Origin: Xanthomarina spongicola
GTDB lineage: Bacteria; Bacteroidota; Bacteroidia; Flavobacteriales; Flavobacteriaceae
Direction: 5' to 3'
NCBI RefSeq assembly: GCF_003148645.1
Contig: NZ_QGGP01000004.1
Location: forward strand, 1 to 64,000
Length of the DNA: 64,000 nucleotides
The position numbers and the translations under genes are program-made. Each line of letters starts with the position of its first letter. The first letter of the stretch is position 1. Below are positions 35,549-43,136 of this stretch, one piece after another. The notes beneath the pieces were generated by a model. The model saw nothing but the letters and a program-made list of their open reading frames with translations. It was not told where the DNA came from and did not search any database.

Positions 35549-36856
35549 TTATTCCTTGGTTAAATATTGTAAATATGCTTGTGCGTAATTGTATTCAAAA
35601 ATGGTTTGATAATATTCCAATTGTTTTTGTGAATATTGGGTTTCAGCTAATAATAAATCGGTTGTTTTTTCTAAACCTTCTTCATATCTATTCGTTCTAA
35701 TTCTCAAAGATTCTTCAGATTGTTCTAAAGCAAGTTTTGTTAAATTCAGTCTGTTTTCAGCATCTGTTAACATGCGTTTTGCCTTATTTAATTCAAGTTG
35801 ATTTTGAGATACATATTGCTCGTATTGCAGCTTCGATTTTTCAAATTCAGCTTTACTTTTTTGAGCTTTGCCAAAACGTTTACTTCCATCTAAAATATTC
35901 CAACTTAATTGAGCTCCAAAAATGTAACCACTAGCATCAAATTGAAAAATTTGATCGTCGTAAAGCTCATAGCTACCAAAAGCATTAAGTCTTGGTAAAA
36001 ACGACATATTATCAGCTTTATTCATCGTTTCATAAGCATCTGTTGCTAATTGCATGGCTTTGATATCTGAACGATTTTCTGAAATAGTTTCAGTTTCCAT
36101 CAAACCAAAAGTGCTTATTGTTAAACTATCTGAAGGTTTGAAAACAACATCGTTCGTGTCACTCATTAAAAAGGATAAATAATTTGAAACATTCTTAACA
36201 TTACTTTTAGCAGTCTGTAATTGATTTTTAACTTCGTTTACACGAACCTCAACCGATAACACATCTGCTCTTTGAAGATATCCTTGTTTAAAACTATTGT
36301 CTGCTAGTCTTTTATTTTCGTTTGCAGTTTCTAATGCTTTTTCTAACACATCAACTCCTTTGTATGCCAATTGCAATTGCATATATGCCTTTTCAACTTC
36401 AAAAGCATAATAATCTGAAGTTCTCTCAATTTGCAAAGCCTGTGCTTCCATTTTAGATTTTGCAGCTTTACGTTGGTACATACCATCTACATTAATTAAT
36501 GGCTGTTGAATTTCAATTCGAGTTGCAAAATTTTCTACTTGACCAGGATTGTTTAAAAGGTCTGGATTAAAATCTGAAGGTGTTAAAATTTCCTGATTCA
36601 ATTTAGAACCAAAAGCCATTAACGGATTGGTTGTAGCCATTCCAGTATGCGATGCTGTAATGTTTGGTAAAAACACAGCATTGGTTTGGTTAAAATCTGC
36701 TTTAGCTTCTAAATATTCCTGTTCAGAAATTTTTATAGATCTATTTTCTTCTGAAACCTTAGCTAACACTTCGGCTTTTGTAATTGGCACTAATTGTTGT
36801 GCTTGGACTACAACCGAAGAAATTAATAAACTAAATATGTAAATCTGTTTTTTCAT
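35549..36856 (-). CDS. TolC-family outer-membrane efflux protein
   Basis: 435 residues. Signal peptide MKKQIYIFSLLISSVVVQAQ, then two related halves of long coiled-coil helices typical of the OEP fold (for example ALETANENKRLADNSFKQGY and LNLTKLALEQSEESLRIRTN, then RYEEGLEKTTDLLLAET). It forms the outer-membrane exit duct for the pump encoded downstream. It is the first gene of the RND operon; a perfect GTAACATAAGTTAC dyad lies 51 bp before its start. Confidence 0.92.
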   Translation of the reverse strand: MKKQIYIFSLLISSVVVQAQQLVPITKAEVLAKVSEENRSIKISEQEYLEAKADFNQTNAVFLPNITASHTGMATTNPLMAFGSKLNQEILTPSDFNPDLLNNPGQVENFATRIEIQQPLINVDGMYQRKAAKSKMEAQALQIERTSDYYAFEVEKAYMQLQLAYKGVDVLEKALETANENKRLADNSFKQGYLQRADVLSVEVRVNEVKNQLQTAKSNVKNVSNYLSFLMSDTNDVVFKPSDSLTISTFGLMETETISENRSDIKAMQLATDAYETMNKADNMSFLPRLNAFGSYELYDDQIFQFDASGYIFGAQLSWNILDGSKRFGKAQKSKAEFEKSKLQYEQYVSQNQLELNKAKRMLTDAENRLNLTKLALEQSEESLRIRTNRYEEGLEKTTDLLLAETQYSQKQLEYYQTIFEYNYAQAYLQYLTKE

Positions 36857-36907
36857 TAATTATAATATTTATTAGTGCAAATTTAAGTTTATTAAACCTG
36901 TTGGAAA

Positions 36908-36921
36908 GTAACATAAGTTAC
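36908..36921. promoter_or_regulatory. Crp/Fnr-type operator, site A (tolC operon)
   Basis: GTAACATAAGTTAC, a dyad of GTAAC and GTTAC with a 4-bp spacer. 51 bp separate it from the tolC start codon. Same arms and spacer as sites at 43563 and 45110. Confidence 0.72.
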
Positions 36922-36929
36922 CTAAAATG

Positions 36930-36998
36930 AAAGGCACTCTTATTTCTAAGAATGCCTTTACTAACCAACCAAAAATCACTGACAATAAGGTTGTCAGT
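36930..36998 (-). ncRNA. Two-hairpin structured RNA element, copy 1
   Basis: Read on the minus strand: an 8-bp stem ACTGACAA/TTGTCAGT (36978-36998), a linker GATTTTTGGTTGGTT, then a 13-bp stem with a GAAA tetraloop (36930-36959). The second copy at 41220-41286 has the same linker and loop but compensatory changes in both stems. A position in stem 2 is a U-G wobble on the minus strand and would be a C-A mismatch on the plus strand, so the RNA is read from the minus strand. The stem 1 5' arm contains the stop codon of the 45-codon gene. The second hairpin may also terminate transcription. Confidence 0.65.
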
Positions 36999-37131
36999 TT
37001 ACCTGTCTTGTTCCTCCATGTCCTCCAGCAACAATTATTAATACTTTAAGGCTTAAGTATATAAATTTGAAAAACTGGATAATGGGATTCATCATTTTAA
37101 AACGTTGATATTTTGAGATACGTTGTGTCAT
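36994..37131 (-). CDS. 45-residue conserved-looking small protein with GGHGGTR motif
   Basis: The frame runs from ATG at 37131 to TGA at 36994. The protein starts MTQRISKYQRFKMMNP, has a hydrophobic segment FFKFIYLSLKVLIIV, and ends AGGHGGTRQVN. A basic N-terminus followed by one membrane-like helix and a Gly-His-Gly-Gly-Thr-Arg tail is not random codon noise: it fills a gap between sqr and tolC on the same strand and ends exactly in the structured RNA element. I do not recognise a named family. Alternative starts at codons 13-14 (MM) exist. Confidence 0.55.
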   Translation of the reverse strand: MTQRISKYQRFKMMNPIIQFFKFIYLSLKVLIIVAGGHGGTRQVN

Positions 37132-37175
37132 TATTTTGATGTTTAAGTTTTTTCTACTTTGATATGTTTCTACTC

Positions 37176-37451
37176 AGGAATCAACCTTGTTGGGATTATT
37201 CCTTCATAGCATTCGCTATTCAGAAAGTAACCTTGTTAGGATTATTCCTTCATAGCATTCGCTATTCAGGAAGTAACCTTGTTAGGATTATTCCTTCATA
37301 GCATTCGCTATTCAGGAAGTAACCTTGTTAGGATTATTCCTTCATAGCATTCGCTATTCAGGAAGTAACCTTGTTAGGATTATTCCTTCATAGCATTCGC
37401 TATTCAGGAAGTAACCTTGTTAGGATTATTCCTTCATAGCATTCGCTATTC
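37176..37451 (-). repeat. Tandem array: six 46-bp units at the 3' end of the SQR-like gene
   Basis: Units start at 37176, 37222, 37268, 37314, 37360 and 37406; the first two differ at a few positions, the rest are identical. Each unit contains the hairpin ATAGC-GAAT-GCTAT and matches the last codons plus stop of the SQR-like gene, so the array seems to have grown from that gene end. Confidence 0.93.
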
Positions 37452-38903
37452 AGGAAGTAACCACCAAAATGGTTTCATTTTAGCTTTATAAATAAAGGCA
37501 TAGTGTAGCATCAGTTTTAACCAATGTCCTGCTAGGCCAATTTCGCCAAAGGTTTTTCCTAGTTGTCTTCCATGAGTTTTTGGATATTTATTATAATCTG
37601 GAACAATAGGATAAGTTGTAATACTTACACCACTTCCACTTGTTAATCCATAACCAGCTGAAGCAATACAAGCAGCTCCCATATTTCCCATAGATCCTTT
37701 ATGGTTTAAAGATTCTTTACCACTTTTAATAGTGTCTATAATATTATCTGCTACAATTTTAGCTGTAATTCCAGATGGCATTCCTGTTCTTGGTGGCGCA
37801 GGAGTTATATCTGTTCCATTTTTACTTTTTCTAGGTTTAGAAATACTATGTGGTGGCGCAAAAGCAATTCCTGGTGCAAAAATATTTTTATAGGAAGGGT
37901 TTTGATAGGTTTCTGGCCAATCTTGAACCGACCATTCTTCATAAGGTCTTGGCGTATAATCTGCATCTACAATCATGAAACCTTTAAAGAGTTTTTCTGT
38001 TATTTCATTATTATTTTTATCAAAAGCTTTAAAGCCATGACCTGAAAACGCAGGAATTAGCATGGCAAAATCGTAAGTTTCTTTTTTAAATTCACCTTCT
38101 AAATTTTCGTAGTGTGCTACGCCATCTTCAACCTTATTGACACCTGCTCCAAGAATCCATTTAATGTCTCTATCTTCAAAAATCATTTCTATCATTTCAT
38201 GAGACTTCATAGTCATACTTCCGTAACTCAACAACATGCCATCCATTCCAAAATCTCCAAGCCTGAATTCGTTAGAAATCCAAGTAATTTCAGCCATATC
38301 ACGCACTTTATGTTTACGCAATTCTTTTTCAACATTTAAAATGTATTCGAAAGCAGCACCTTGACAGGTAGATTTTGCATGACCAGTACCAATAAGAATC
38401 TTGGCTTTTTTACCATTTTTCATCTCTTGAATAAGAGCATCTAAATTCTCCCAAGCATGTTCTGCATGTGTATAAGTACAAACAGAATAAGCTTTGTTGG
38501 TTCCTGGGTTTAAACCTTCAGTACCTTCAAAATTAAGTTTTGGTCCTGTGCCATTAATCAAATAATCGTATGTAACTTTTTCTTGTTGACCCTTTTTATC
38601 GCCAACAACATACTCGACTAAAACATAAGGTTTGTTTTCAGTTTTATCACCTTCAGGATGAAAGGTTACAGCCTTTGCTTGTTTGTACCCAATGTTTTTC
38701 TTTTTATATAATGGTTCTAAAGGAAAGAGAATCTGTTTCGATGTCATTCTACCAATACCAACCCAAATATTTGAAGGTATCCATTGATAATTACTGTTTG
38801 GCGAAACAACTAGTACTTCATGTTCTTTAGATAGTTTTCTACGTAAATGAGATGCAGCAACGTGACCTGAGATACCTGCGCCTAATACAACAACTTTAGC
38901 CAT
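37446..38903 (-). CDS. Sulfide:quinone oxidoreductase-like flavoprotein
   Basis: 485 residues. The N-terminal FAD-binding loop is VVVLGAGISGHVAASHLRR. Further matches are the SQR-like QWIPSNIWVGIG, LINGTGPKL, and a C-terminal tail with GHWLKLMLHYAFIYKAKMKP that can lie on the membrane. Cysteines at 142, 180 and 412 are placed as expected for an SQR that forms persulfides during sulfide oxidation. Type II NADH dehydrogenases share the fold but lack such cysteines. The stop codon lies inside the last unit of the 46-bp repeat array. A weaker operator-like dyad is present 132 bp upstream. Fits a role of oxidising sulfide and delivering electrons to quinone, next to the persulfide dioxygenase island. 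Confidence 0.8.
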   Translation of the reverse strand: MAKVVVLGAGISGHVAASHLRRKLSKEHEVLVVSPNSNYQWIPSNIWVGIGRMTSKQILFPLEPLYKKKNIGYKQAKAVTFHPEGDKTENKPYVLVEYVVGDKKGQQEKVTYDYLINGTGPKLNFEGTEGLNPGTNKAYSVCTYTHAEHAWENLDALIQEMKNGKKAKILIGTGHAKSTCQGAAFEYILNVEKELRKHKVRDMAEITWISNEFRLGDFGMDGMLLSYGSMTMKSHEMIEMIFEDRDIKWILGAGVNKVEDGVAHYENLEGEFKKETYDFAMLIPAFSGHGFKAFDKNNNEITEKLFKGFMIVDADYTPRPYEEWSVQDWPETYQNPSYKNIFAPGIAFAPPHSISKPRKSKNGTDITPAPPRTGMPSGITAKIVADNIIDTIKSGKESLNHKGSMGNMGAACIASAGYGLTSGSGVSITTYPIVPDYNKYPKTHGRQLGKTFGEIGLAGHWLKLMLHYAFIYKAKMKPFWWLLPE

Positions 38904-39035
38904 TTCTTTATGTTTTAAGATTATGAAATTAGTTTAAAAATAAATCTTACCAAATGATATTTATCATACTGATTATTTGACAAATAGCATGCTTGAATGT
39001 CTTGTAAATATTATTTTTTTTAAACTAGTTACACA

Positions 39036-39049
39036 GCTACTTTTGTTAC
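39036..39049. promoter_or_regulatory. Possible degenerate Crp/Fnr operator upstream of the SQR-like gene
   Basis: GCTACTTTTGTTAC keeps the 4-bp spacing and 8 of 10 arm positions of GTAAC-N4-GTTAC. It lies 132 bp before the SQR-like start and 70 bp after the methyltransferase stop. Weak evidence. Confidence 0.3.
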
Positions 39050-39119
39050 ATAAGAAAAAAAATGCTTAAGTATATATTGTTTAGCTTGCTAAATGGTAAC
39101 TATTATAAGTATTTATAGG

Positions 39120-39704
39120 CTACTTCTTTTTCTGAATTATAAAAAACAATTCTTCCCCAGCTCTACTCTTAATAGAGTTATATGAATTCTCCATAGTAAG
39201 AATATTAAAATAAGGCGTAAAATAAGTAAGGTATTCTTCTTTTGAGCCTCCAAATGGTGGATGATCGTTATTGAGTTCTGTATCAAAAAATAATCCAACT
39301 AATTTTCCTTTTTCAAGAAGCAACTCTTTCATTTTTATAGCATATTTCGCTCTTAAATTGGGATTTATAGCACAAAAAAATGTTTGTTCTAAAATTAAAT
39401 CAAAACTATTTTCGAAATCAAAAAAATTGCCGTGAATTAATTGTTCTGAAGGAAATTCTGGAATTCTCTTTTGTAAATTTTGTAATGGAACCTTAGATAT
39501 ATCAATAACAAAAACATTCTTAAATCCTTTTTTAAAAAGATAAGCAGCCTCATACGAATTTCCTCCACCTGGAATTAATATTTTTAATTCCTTATTTGTT
39601 AATTGGTCTATATAGGCTTTTAATGGTGGAGAAATTTCACCTAAATCCCAACCTGTTTTCTGTGTTAAGTATTTATTTTCCCAAAAATTTTCGTTTAAAA
39701 GCAT
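39120..39704 (-). CDS. TPMT-family SAM-dependent methyltransferase
   Basis: 194 residues. FWENKYLTQKTGWDLGEISP (7-26) is the thiopurine S-methyltransferase family opening, followed by the SAM-binding motif ILIPGGGNSYEAAYL and the FFCAINP block. Bacterial TPMT proteins methylate thiols, selenium or tellurium compounds. Its place directly upstream of the SQR-like gene, on the same strand, suggests methylation of reduced sulfur species, but that is inference. No cleaved signal peptide; cytoplasmic. Confidence 0.85.
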   Translation of the reverse strand: MLLNENFWENKYLTQKTGWDLGEISPPLKAYIDQLTNKELKILIPGGGNSYEAAYLFKKGFKNVFVIDISKVPLQNLQKRIPEFPSEQLIHGNFFDFENSFDLILEQTFFCAINPNLRAKYAIKMKELLLEKGKLVGLFFDTELNNDHPPFGGSKEEYLTYFTPYFNILTMENSYNSIKSRAGEELFFIIQKKK

Positions 39705-39944
39705 TGTTTCTAATTTTAATATTTTAAAAATCTTATCATTTGTAAAACGTATAGTTGCCGTCTACAAAGTTGTTATCTATTATAATAATAACAAAAATAT
39801 TAGTTATTGTTATTTCTGCTTGTAACAAATATCACATATTATAGGATTAAATGTTTTCATGACAATTAAGAGGAATTCACTTTTAAAGTTGCATATAAAT
39901 AGTTTAGTTTGCATCAAATTTCTTAAGATACTTTAAACTTCAAA

Positions 39945-40943
39945 ATGGATTCATTAACACAAATTGTTTTAGGTGCTGCAGTTGGAGAAGCTGTTCTTGG
40001 AAGAAAAGTTGGAAATAAAGCCATGCTTTATGGAGCTATTGCAGGTACTATTCCAGATTTGGACATTTTTTCTTCTTATTTTACAGATACTGTTTCTGCA
40101 TTAGAAATACATAGAGGTTTTACACATTCCATATTCTTTTCTATGTTATTTGCTCCTATTTTTGGTTGGCTTGTATCTAGATACGAAACCTATAAAGATT
40201 ATAAAGATTGGGCTTGGTTATTTTTCTGGGCCTTTATAACACATTCTGTTTTAGACGCTCATACCACCTGGGGAACACAGTTCTTTTGGCCAATGGATTA
40301 TAGACTTGCTTTTAAAACCATTTTTGTAATAGACCCACTTTACACCTTCCCTTTTATGGTGTTTTTAATATTGACTGCATTCCAAAAACGTGATGCTCCA
40401 AAAAGACGGTTTTATAATAATATGGGCTTAATAATTAGCAGTAGTTATCTCCTATTAACCTTTGGTTTAAAAGGAATGGCTTATAATCAATTTGAAATGG
40501 CATTGAAAACCCAGCAGATTGATTATTTAGAAATTGAAACAAAACCTTCACCATTAAATACCATATTATGGTCTGCTAATGTAGACACCAAAGACCATTA
40601 CCTTATTGGTTATTATTCCTTTTTTGATGAAAAACCTATTCATTTTGAGGCTTATCCAAAAAATCATGAGTTGCTAGGAGATTTAATACATGAAGAAAAT
40701 GTGCAACGAATGATTGATATTTCTAAAGGCTGGTATAGTATTACTGAAAAAGAAAATAGACTATTCTATAACGATTTGCGTTTTGGCTTGTTAAGTTTAA
40801 AACCAAAAGCTGATAATTTTACATTTCAATATGAAATTAAAACCAATAAATTAGGAGAAGTAACATTTACTGAAACAATAAAAAATCGTGACGATGCCAA
40901 ACAGCTTTTAAATGATCTTTGGACTCGTTTAAAAGGAAATTAA
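39945..40943 (+). CDS. Membrane-bound metal-dependent hydrolase, YdjM/DUF457 family
   Basis: 332 residues. MDSLTQIVLGAAVGEAVLGR, GTIPDLDIF (metal-binding Asp pair), HRGFTHSIFFS and THSVLDAHTTWGTQFFWP are hallmarks of the YdjM-like metal-dependent hydrolases. About five membrane helices in the first 190 residues are followed by a soluble domain. The substrate of the family is not known. The gene is read against its neighbours and appears unrelated to the sulfur island. Confidence 0.88.
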   Translation: MDSLTQIVLGAAVGEAVLGRKVGNKAMLYGAIAGTIPDLDIFSSYFTDTVSALEIHRGFTHSIFFSMLFAPIFGWLVSRYETYKDYKDWAWLFFWAFITHSVLDAHTTWGTQFFWPMDYRLAFKTIFVIDPLYTFPFMVFLILTAFQKRDAPKRRFYNNMGLIISSSYLLLTFGLKGMAYNQFEMALKTQQIDYLEIETKPSPLNTILWSANVDTKDHYLIGYYSFFDEKPIHFEAYPKNHELLGDLIHEENVQRMIDISKGWYSITEKENRLFYNDLRFGLLSLKPKADNFTFQYEIKTNKLGEVTFTETIKNRDDAKQLLNDLWTRLKGN

Positions 40944-40959
40944 GATATTAGTTACAAAA

Positions 40960-41112
40960 TTACACTTCTTCCTCTTCTGTATTATCTGCTTTTTTTCCTC
41001 CCATCATAAAGTTTATAAGTATTCCAACTAAGACAATACAAACTAGAGCGAAAATAGCAATCATTATAACGCCATTATTCCAATTATACAAGGCAAGGTT
41101 TTGAGAAATCAT
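40960..41112 (-). CDS. 50-residue single-helix membrane protein
   Basis: ATG at 41112, TAA at 40960. The N-terminus MISQNLALYNWNNGV is followed by a hydrophobic helix (IMIAIFALVCIVLVGILINF) and the polar, acidic tail GGKKADNTEEEEV. The composition is that of a real small membrane protein: positive side and acidic tail inside or out cannot be decided. It lies downstream of thioredoxin and the RNA element on the same strand. No family recognised. Confidence 0.62.
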   Translation of the reverse strand: MISQNLALYNWNNGVIMIAIFALVCIVLVGILINFMMGGKKADNTEEEEV

Positions 41113-41219
41113 AATCGAAGAGTTTAGTTTTATAATTATTTGTAAAAATATTATTTGTTATTAATATTAAATATGATTTTAGTCAGTAAATATAATATAC
41201 TTTTTAAATTAGTAACAAA

Positions 41220-41286
41220 AAGGCGCTTTTATTTCTAAAAACGCCTTCTCAAACCAACCAAAAATCACTGGCATAAGATTGCCAGT
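41220..41286 (-). ncRNA. Two-hairpin structured RNA element, copy 2
   Basis: Minus strand: stem ACTGGCA/TGCCAGT (41267-41286), linker GATTTTTGGTTGGTT, then a 12-bp stem with GAAA loop (41220-41247) followed by TTTTTG. Compared with copy 1 at 36930-36998, stem 1 swaps an A-U for a G-C pair and stem 2 swaps an A-U for G-C and a C-G for U-A while keeping the pairing. Lies after the trxA terminator. Confidence 0.65.
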
Positions 41287-41296
41287 TTTCTTTAAA

Positions 41297-41316
41297 AACC
41301 AAATTGTTATTTGGTT
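41297..41316 (-). terminator. Terminator after trxA
   Basis: On the minus strand AACCAAAT-AACA-ATTTGGTT runs into TTTAAAG; the stem starts 10 bp after the thioredoxin stop codon. Confidence 0.6.
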
Positions 41317-41325
41317 CTATATAAT

Positions 41326-41622
41326 TTAATTATTACTTTTTATTATTTTAATTAAATCTTCTTTTTGTACTACTCCAGACTGTCTCCATAATTGTTTTCC
41401 TTGTTTAAACAACAATAATGTTGGGACACCTTTAACTTGATATTTTGCAGCTAAAGCCTGATTTTTATCGACATCTATTTTTAAAATAGAAACGGCTTCA
41501 CCTAAACTGTCTTTAACCTCTTTTAGAATAGGTGACATCATTTTACAAGGTCCACACCATTCTGCATAAAAATCAATAAGTACTGGTTTATCTTGATTAA
41601 TTATTTCTGAAAATTTACTCAT
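41326..41622 (-). CDS. trxA: Thioredoxin
   Basis: 98 residues, slightly short for TrxA (~105), lacking the first beta strand. The active site is WCGPCK with Cys23 and Cys26; VKGVPTLLLFKQGK carries the conserved cis-proline. It is a cytoplasmic dithiol reductant. Separated by 1 bp from the cytochrome c gene and therefore in the rhodanese-HMA-cytochrome-trx operon, which suits reduction of protein persulfides. Confidence 0.95.
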   Translation of the reverse strand: MSKFSEIINQDKPVLIDFYAEWCGPCKMMSPILKEVKDSLGEAVSILKIDVDKNQALAAKYQVKGVPTLLLFKQGKQLWRQSGVVQKEDLIKIIKSNN

Positions 41623-41623
41623 C

Positions 41624-42649
41624 TTACTCTTTATTAAAATTTACTCGCCAAATACCTCTAACTTCATTTACATCGTAACCTATTGCCATATCCTTTGGAT
41701 ATAAAGCTTTAATAGTTTTATAGGCTTCCATATCCAACTCTTTATTTGGTGTTCCATGACATTGTAAACACATAGAATTAGTTGTAATTGGATAATAAAA
41801 TGTGACTTCTCCATCTGTTTCCTCCAAAATAGCTTTTGGTTCTTGTTTATCTGAAATCACCTTTTTAAAGGTATTTATATGTTGTAATTCTTTTGAATTT
41901 GCTTGATTTTCTGGGTTTCTAGGTTTATCTGAAACACGCTTAATATTAGCATTATATACTACAGACATGCTATCTGTTAATGGATAGGCTTTTACATTAC
42001 AAAATTCAACTGCTGCTAAGGTTCCTTTTTTCTGAATAGTTCCCATTAAATTTTTACCCAATTCTGCTTTTGTTCCTAATGCATATTTTAAGCCTCGTTC
42101 TTCATAAGTTAAATCTTGATCGTCAACTGATGCTTGTTTATTTTGCATGCCTTTACCATTCCTCATACCTTTTCCTTTGCCTTTACCTTTGCCCATTCCT
42201 CGTTCTTCGTTAAAATGATCTTCAAACCATTCTGGTTGCTCAATGTCATTATTGAACATGTAATCTGCAATTTGATTAATGGTTTCTTCTGGATATGGTG
42301 TTTTAGGCATAACACCAAATTTCTTAACAGCTCCAACCATTTTTGCATCTGCTTCATTAGGATTTAGTATCCATTTTTGGATATCAGCAATAAACTCTTC
42401 CTTAGTTATATTATCTGAAATGTAATGTTTTTTAATAGCTATCATTGGAGGTCCAATTCTATCTTCCATAGTAGCAGTTGGGCTATGGCAAAGATAACAA
42501 TTGGTTTCCATGAGTTTTTTTCCTGGATGTTCTTGATTATTGCTAGTGATTGTAGCTTCATTTGTAGCTGCATATTCTCCCTTTTTTGTTTGATTACAAC
42601 TAGTAATCAAAAAAATAGATAGTATGAATATAATTAAGTTTGTCTTCAT
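41624..42649 (-). CDS. Diheme lipoprotein: cytochrome c domain plus DUF3365 domain
   Basis: 341 residues. Lipobox LITSC (Cys18) indicates a lipoprotein. The first heme site is CYLCH (~53) in a cytochrome c fold that ends near ADYMFNNDIEQPEW. A basic Gly/Lys-rich linker (GMGKGKGKGKGM and so on, ~155-172) joins it to a DUF3365 (Tll0287-like) domain with a second heme site CLQCH (~298). DUF3365 is a periplasmic heme sensor or redox domain. It probably passes electrons in the periplasm or senses redox state. Sits 3 bp after the HMA gene and 1 bp before trxA. Confidence 0.85.
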   Translation of the reverse strand: MKTNLIIFILSIFLITSCNQTKKGEYAATNEATITSNNQEHPGKKLMETNCYLCHSPTATMEDRIGPPMIAIKKHYISDNITKEEFIADIQKWILNPNEADAKMVGAVKKFGVMPKTPYPEETINQIADYMFNNDIEQPEWFEDHFNEERGMGKGKGKGKGMRNGKGMQNKQASVDDQDLTYEERGLKYALGTKAELGKNLMGTIQKKGTLAAVEFCNVKAYPLTDSMSVVYNANIKRVSDKPRNPENQANSKELQHINTFKKVISDKQEPKAILEETDGEVTFYYPITTNSMCLQCHGTPNKELDMEAYKTIKALYPKDMAIGYDVNEVRGIWRVNFNKE

Positions 42650-42652
42650 AAT

Positions 42653-42919
42653 TTATTTAAATTTTCCAGTAGCACAACTTATATAAGATTTTGTTTTCTG
42701 TATTATAGTATTTTCATCTTCAATAGATGGATAGCCAATTTTACCTAACAATTCTTTTACTAATAAAGCATCTGTTTCATTTATGTAAGTGAACGAAATT
42801 TTGCTTTCATCCACATCAACAGCTACATCTGAAATATTTTCAATCTCTGATAATTTAGAAGTAATGGTATTTGCACAACCACCACATTTTAAGTTTTGTA
42901 CTATAATTGAGGTTTTCAT
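42653..42919 (-). CDS. Heavy-metal-associated (HMA) domain protein
   Basis: 88 residues. MKTSIIVQNLKCGGCANTIT has the metal-binding pair C12-G-G-C15, followed by the beta-alpha-beta-beta-alpha-beta pattern of copper chaperones (CopZ/Atx1-like). The C-terminus adds another cysteine (SYISCATGKFK). It may bind copper or another thiophilic metal. Its ATG lies in the first base triplet of the last 55-bp repeat unit, so the repeat array is its leader. Confidence 0.88.
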   Translation of the reverse strand: MKTSIIVQNLKCGGCANTITSKLSEIENISDVAVDVDESKISFTYINETDALLVKELLGKIGYPSIEDENTIIQKTKSYISCATGKFK

Positions 42920-43136
42920 TTTTCTTTTCTATTTTATATTTCGGTAAAATGTGTTCGCCAATGGCTCGGTTCATTTTTCTTTTCTATTTTATATTTCGGT
43001 AAAATGTGTTCGCCAATGGCTCGGTTCATTTTTCTTTTCTATTTTATATTTCGGTAAAATGTGTTCGCCAATGGCTCGGTTCATTTTTCTTTTCTATTTT
43101 ATATTTCGGTAAAATGTGTTCGCCAATGGCTCGGTT
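42917..43136 (-). repeat. Tandem array: four 55-bp units between the rhodanese and HMA genes
   Basis: Units start at 42917, 42972, 43027 and 43082 and look identical; a 10-bp partial follows at 43137. On the minus strand every unit ends AGAAAAGAAAAATG: the last one supplies the HMA start codon and the first one spans the rhodanese stop codon. The unit length is not a multiple of three, so each repeat shifts frame. Confidence 0.95.

Noticed and set aside
37176..37451. CRISPR array
   Set aside because: Units are direct 46-bp repeats without unique spacers; no cas genes nearby.
39822..39835. GTAACAAATATCAC upstream of the TPMT-like gene as an operator
   Set aside because: One good arm (GTAAC) but the other is ATCAC and the core differs; could be chance in such AT-rich DNA.
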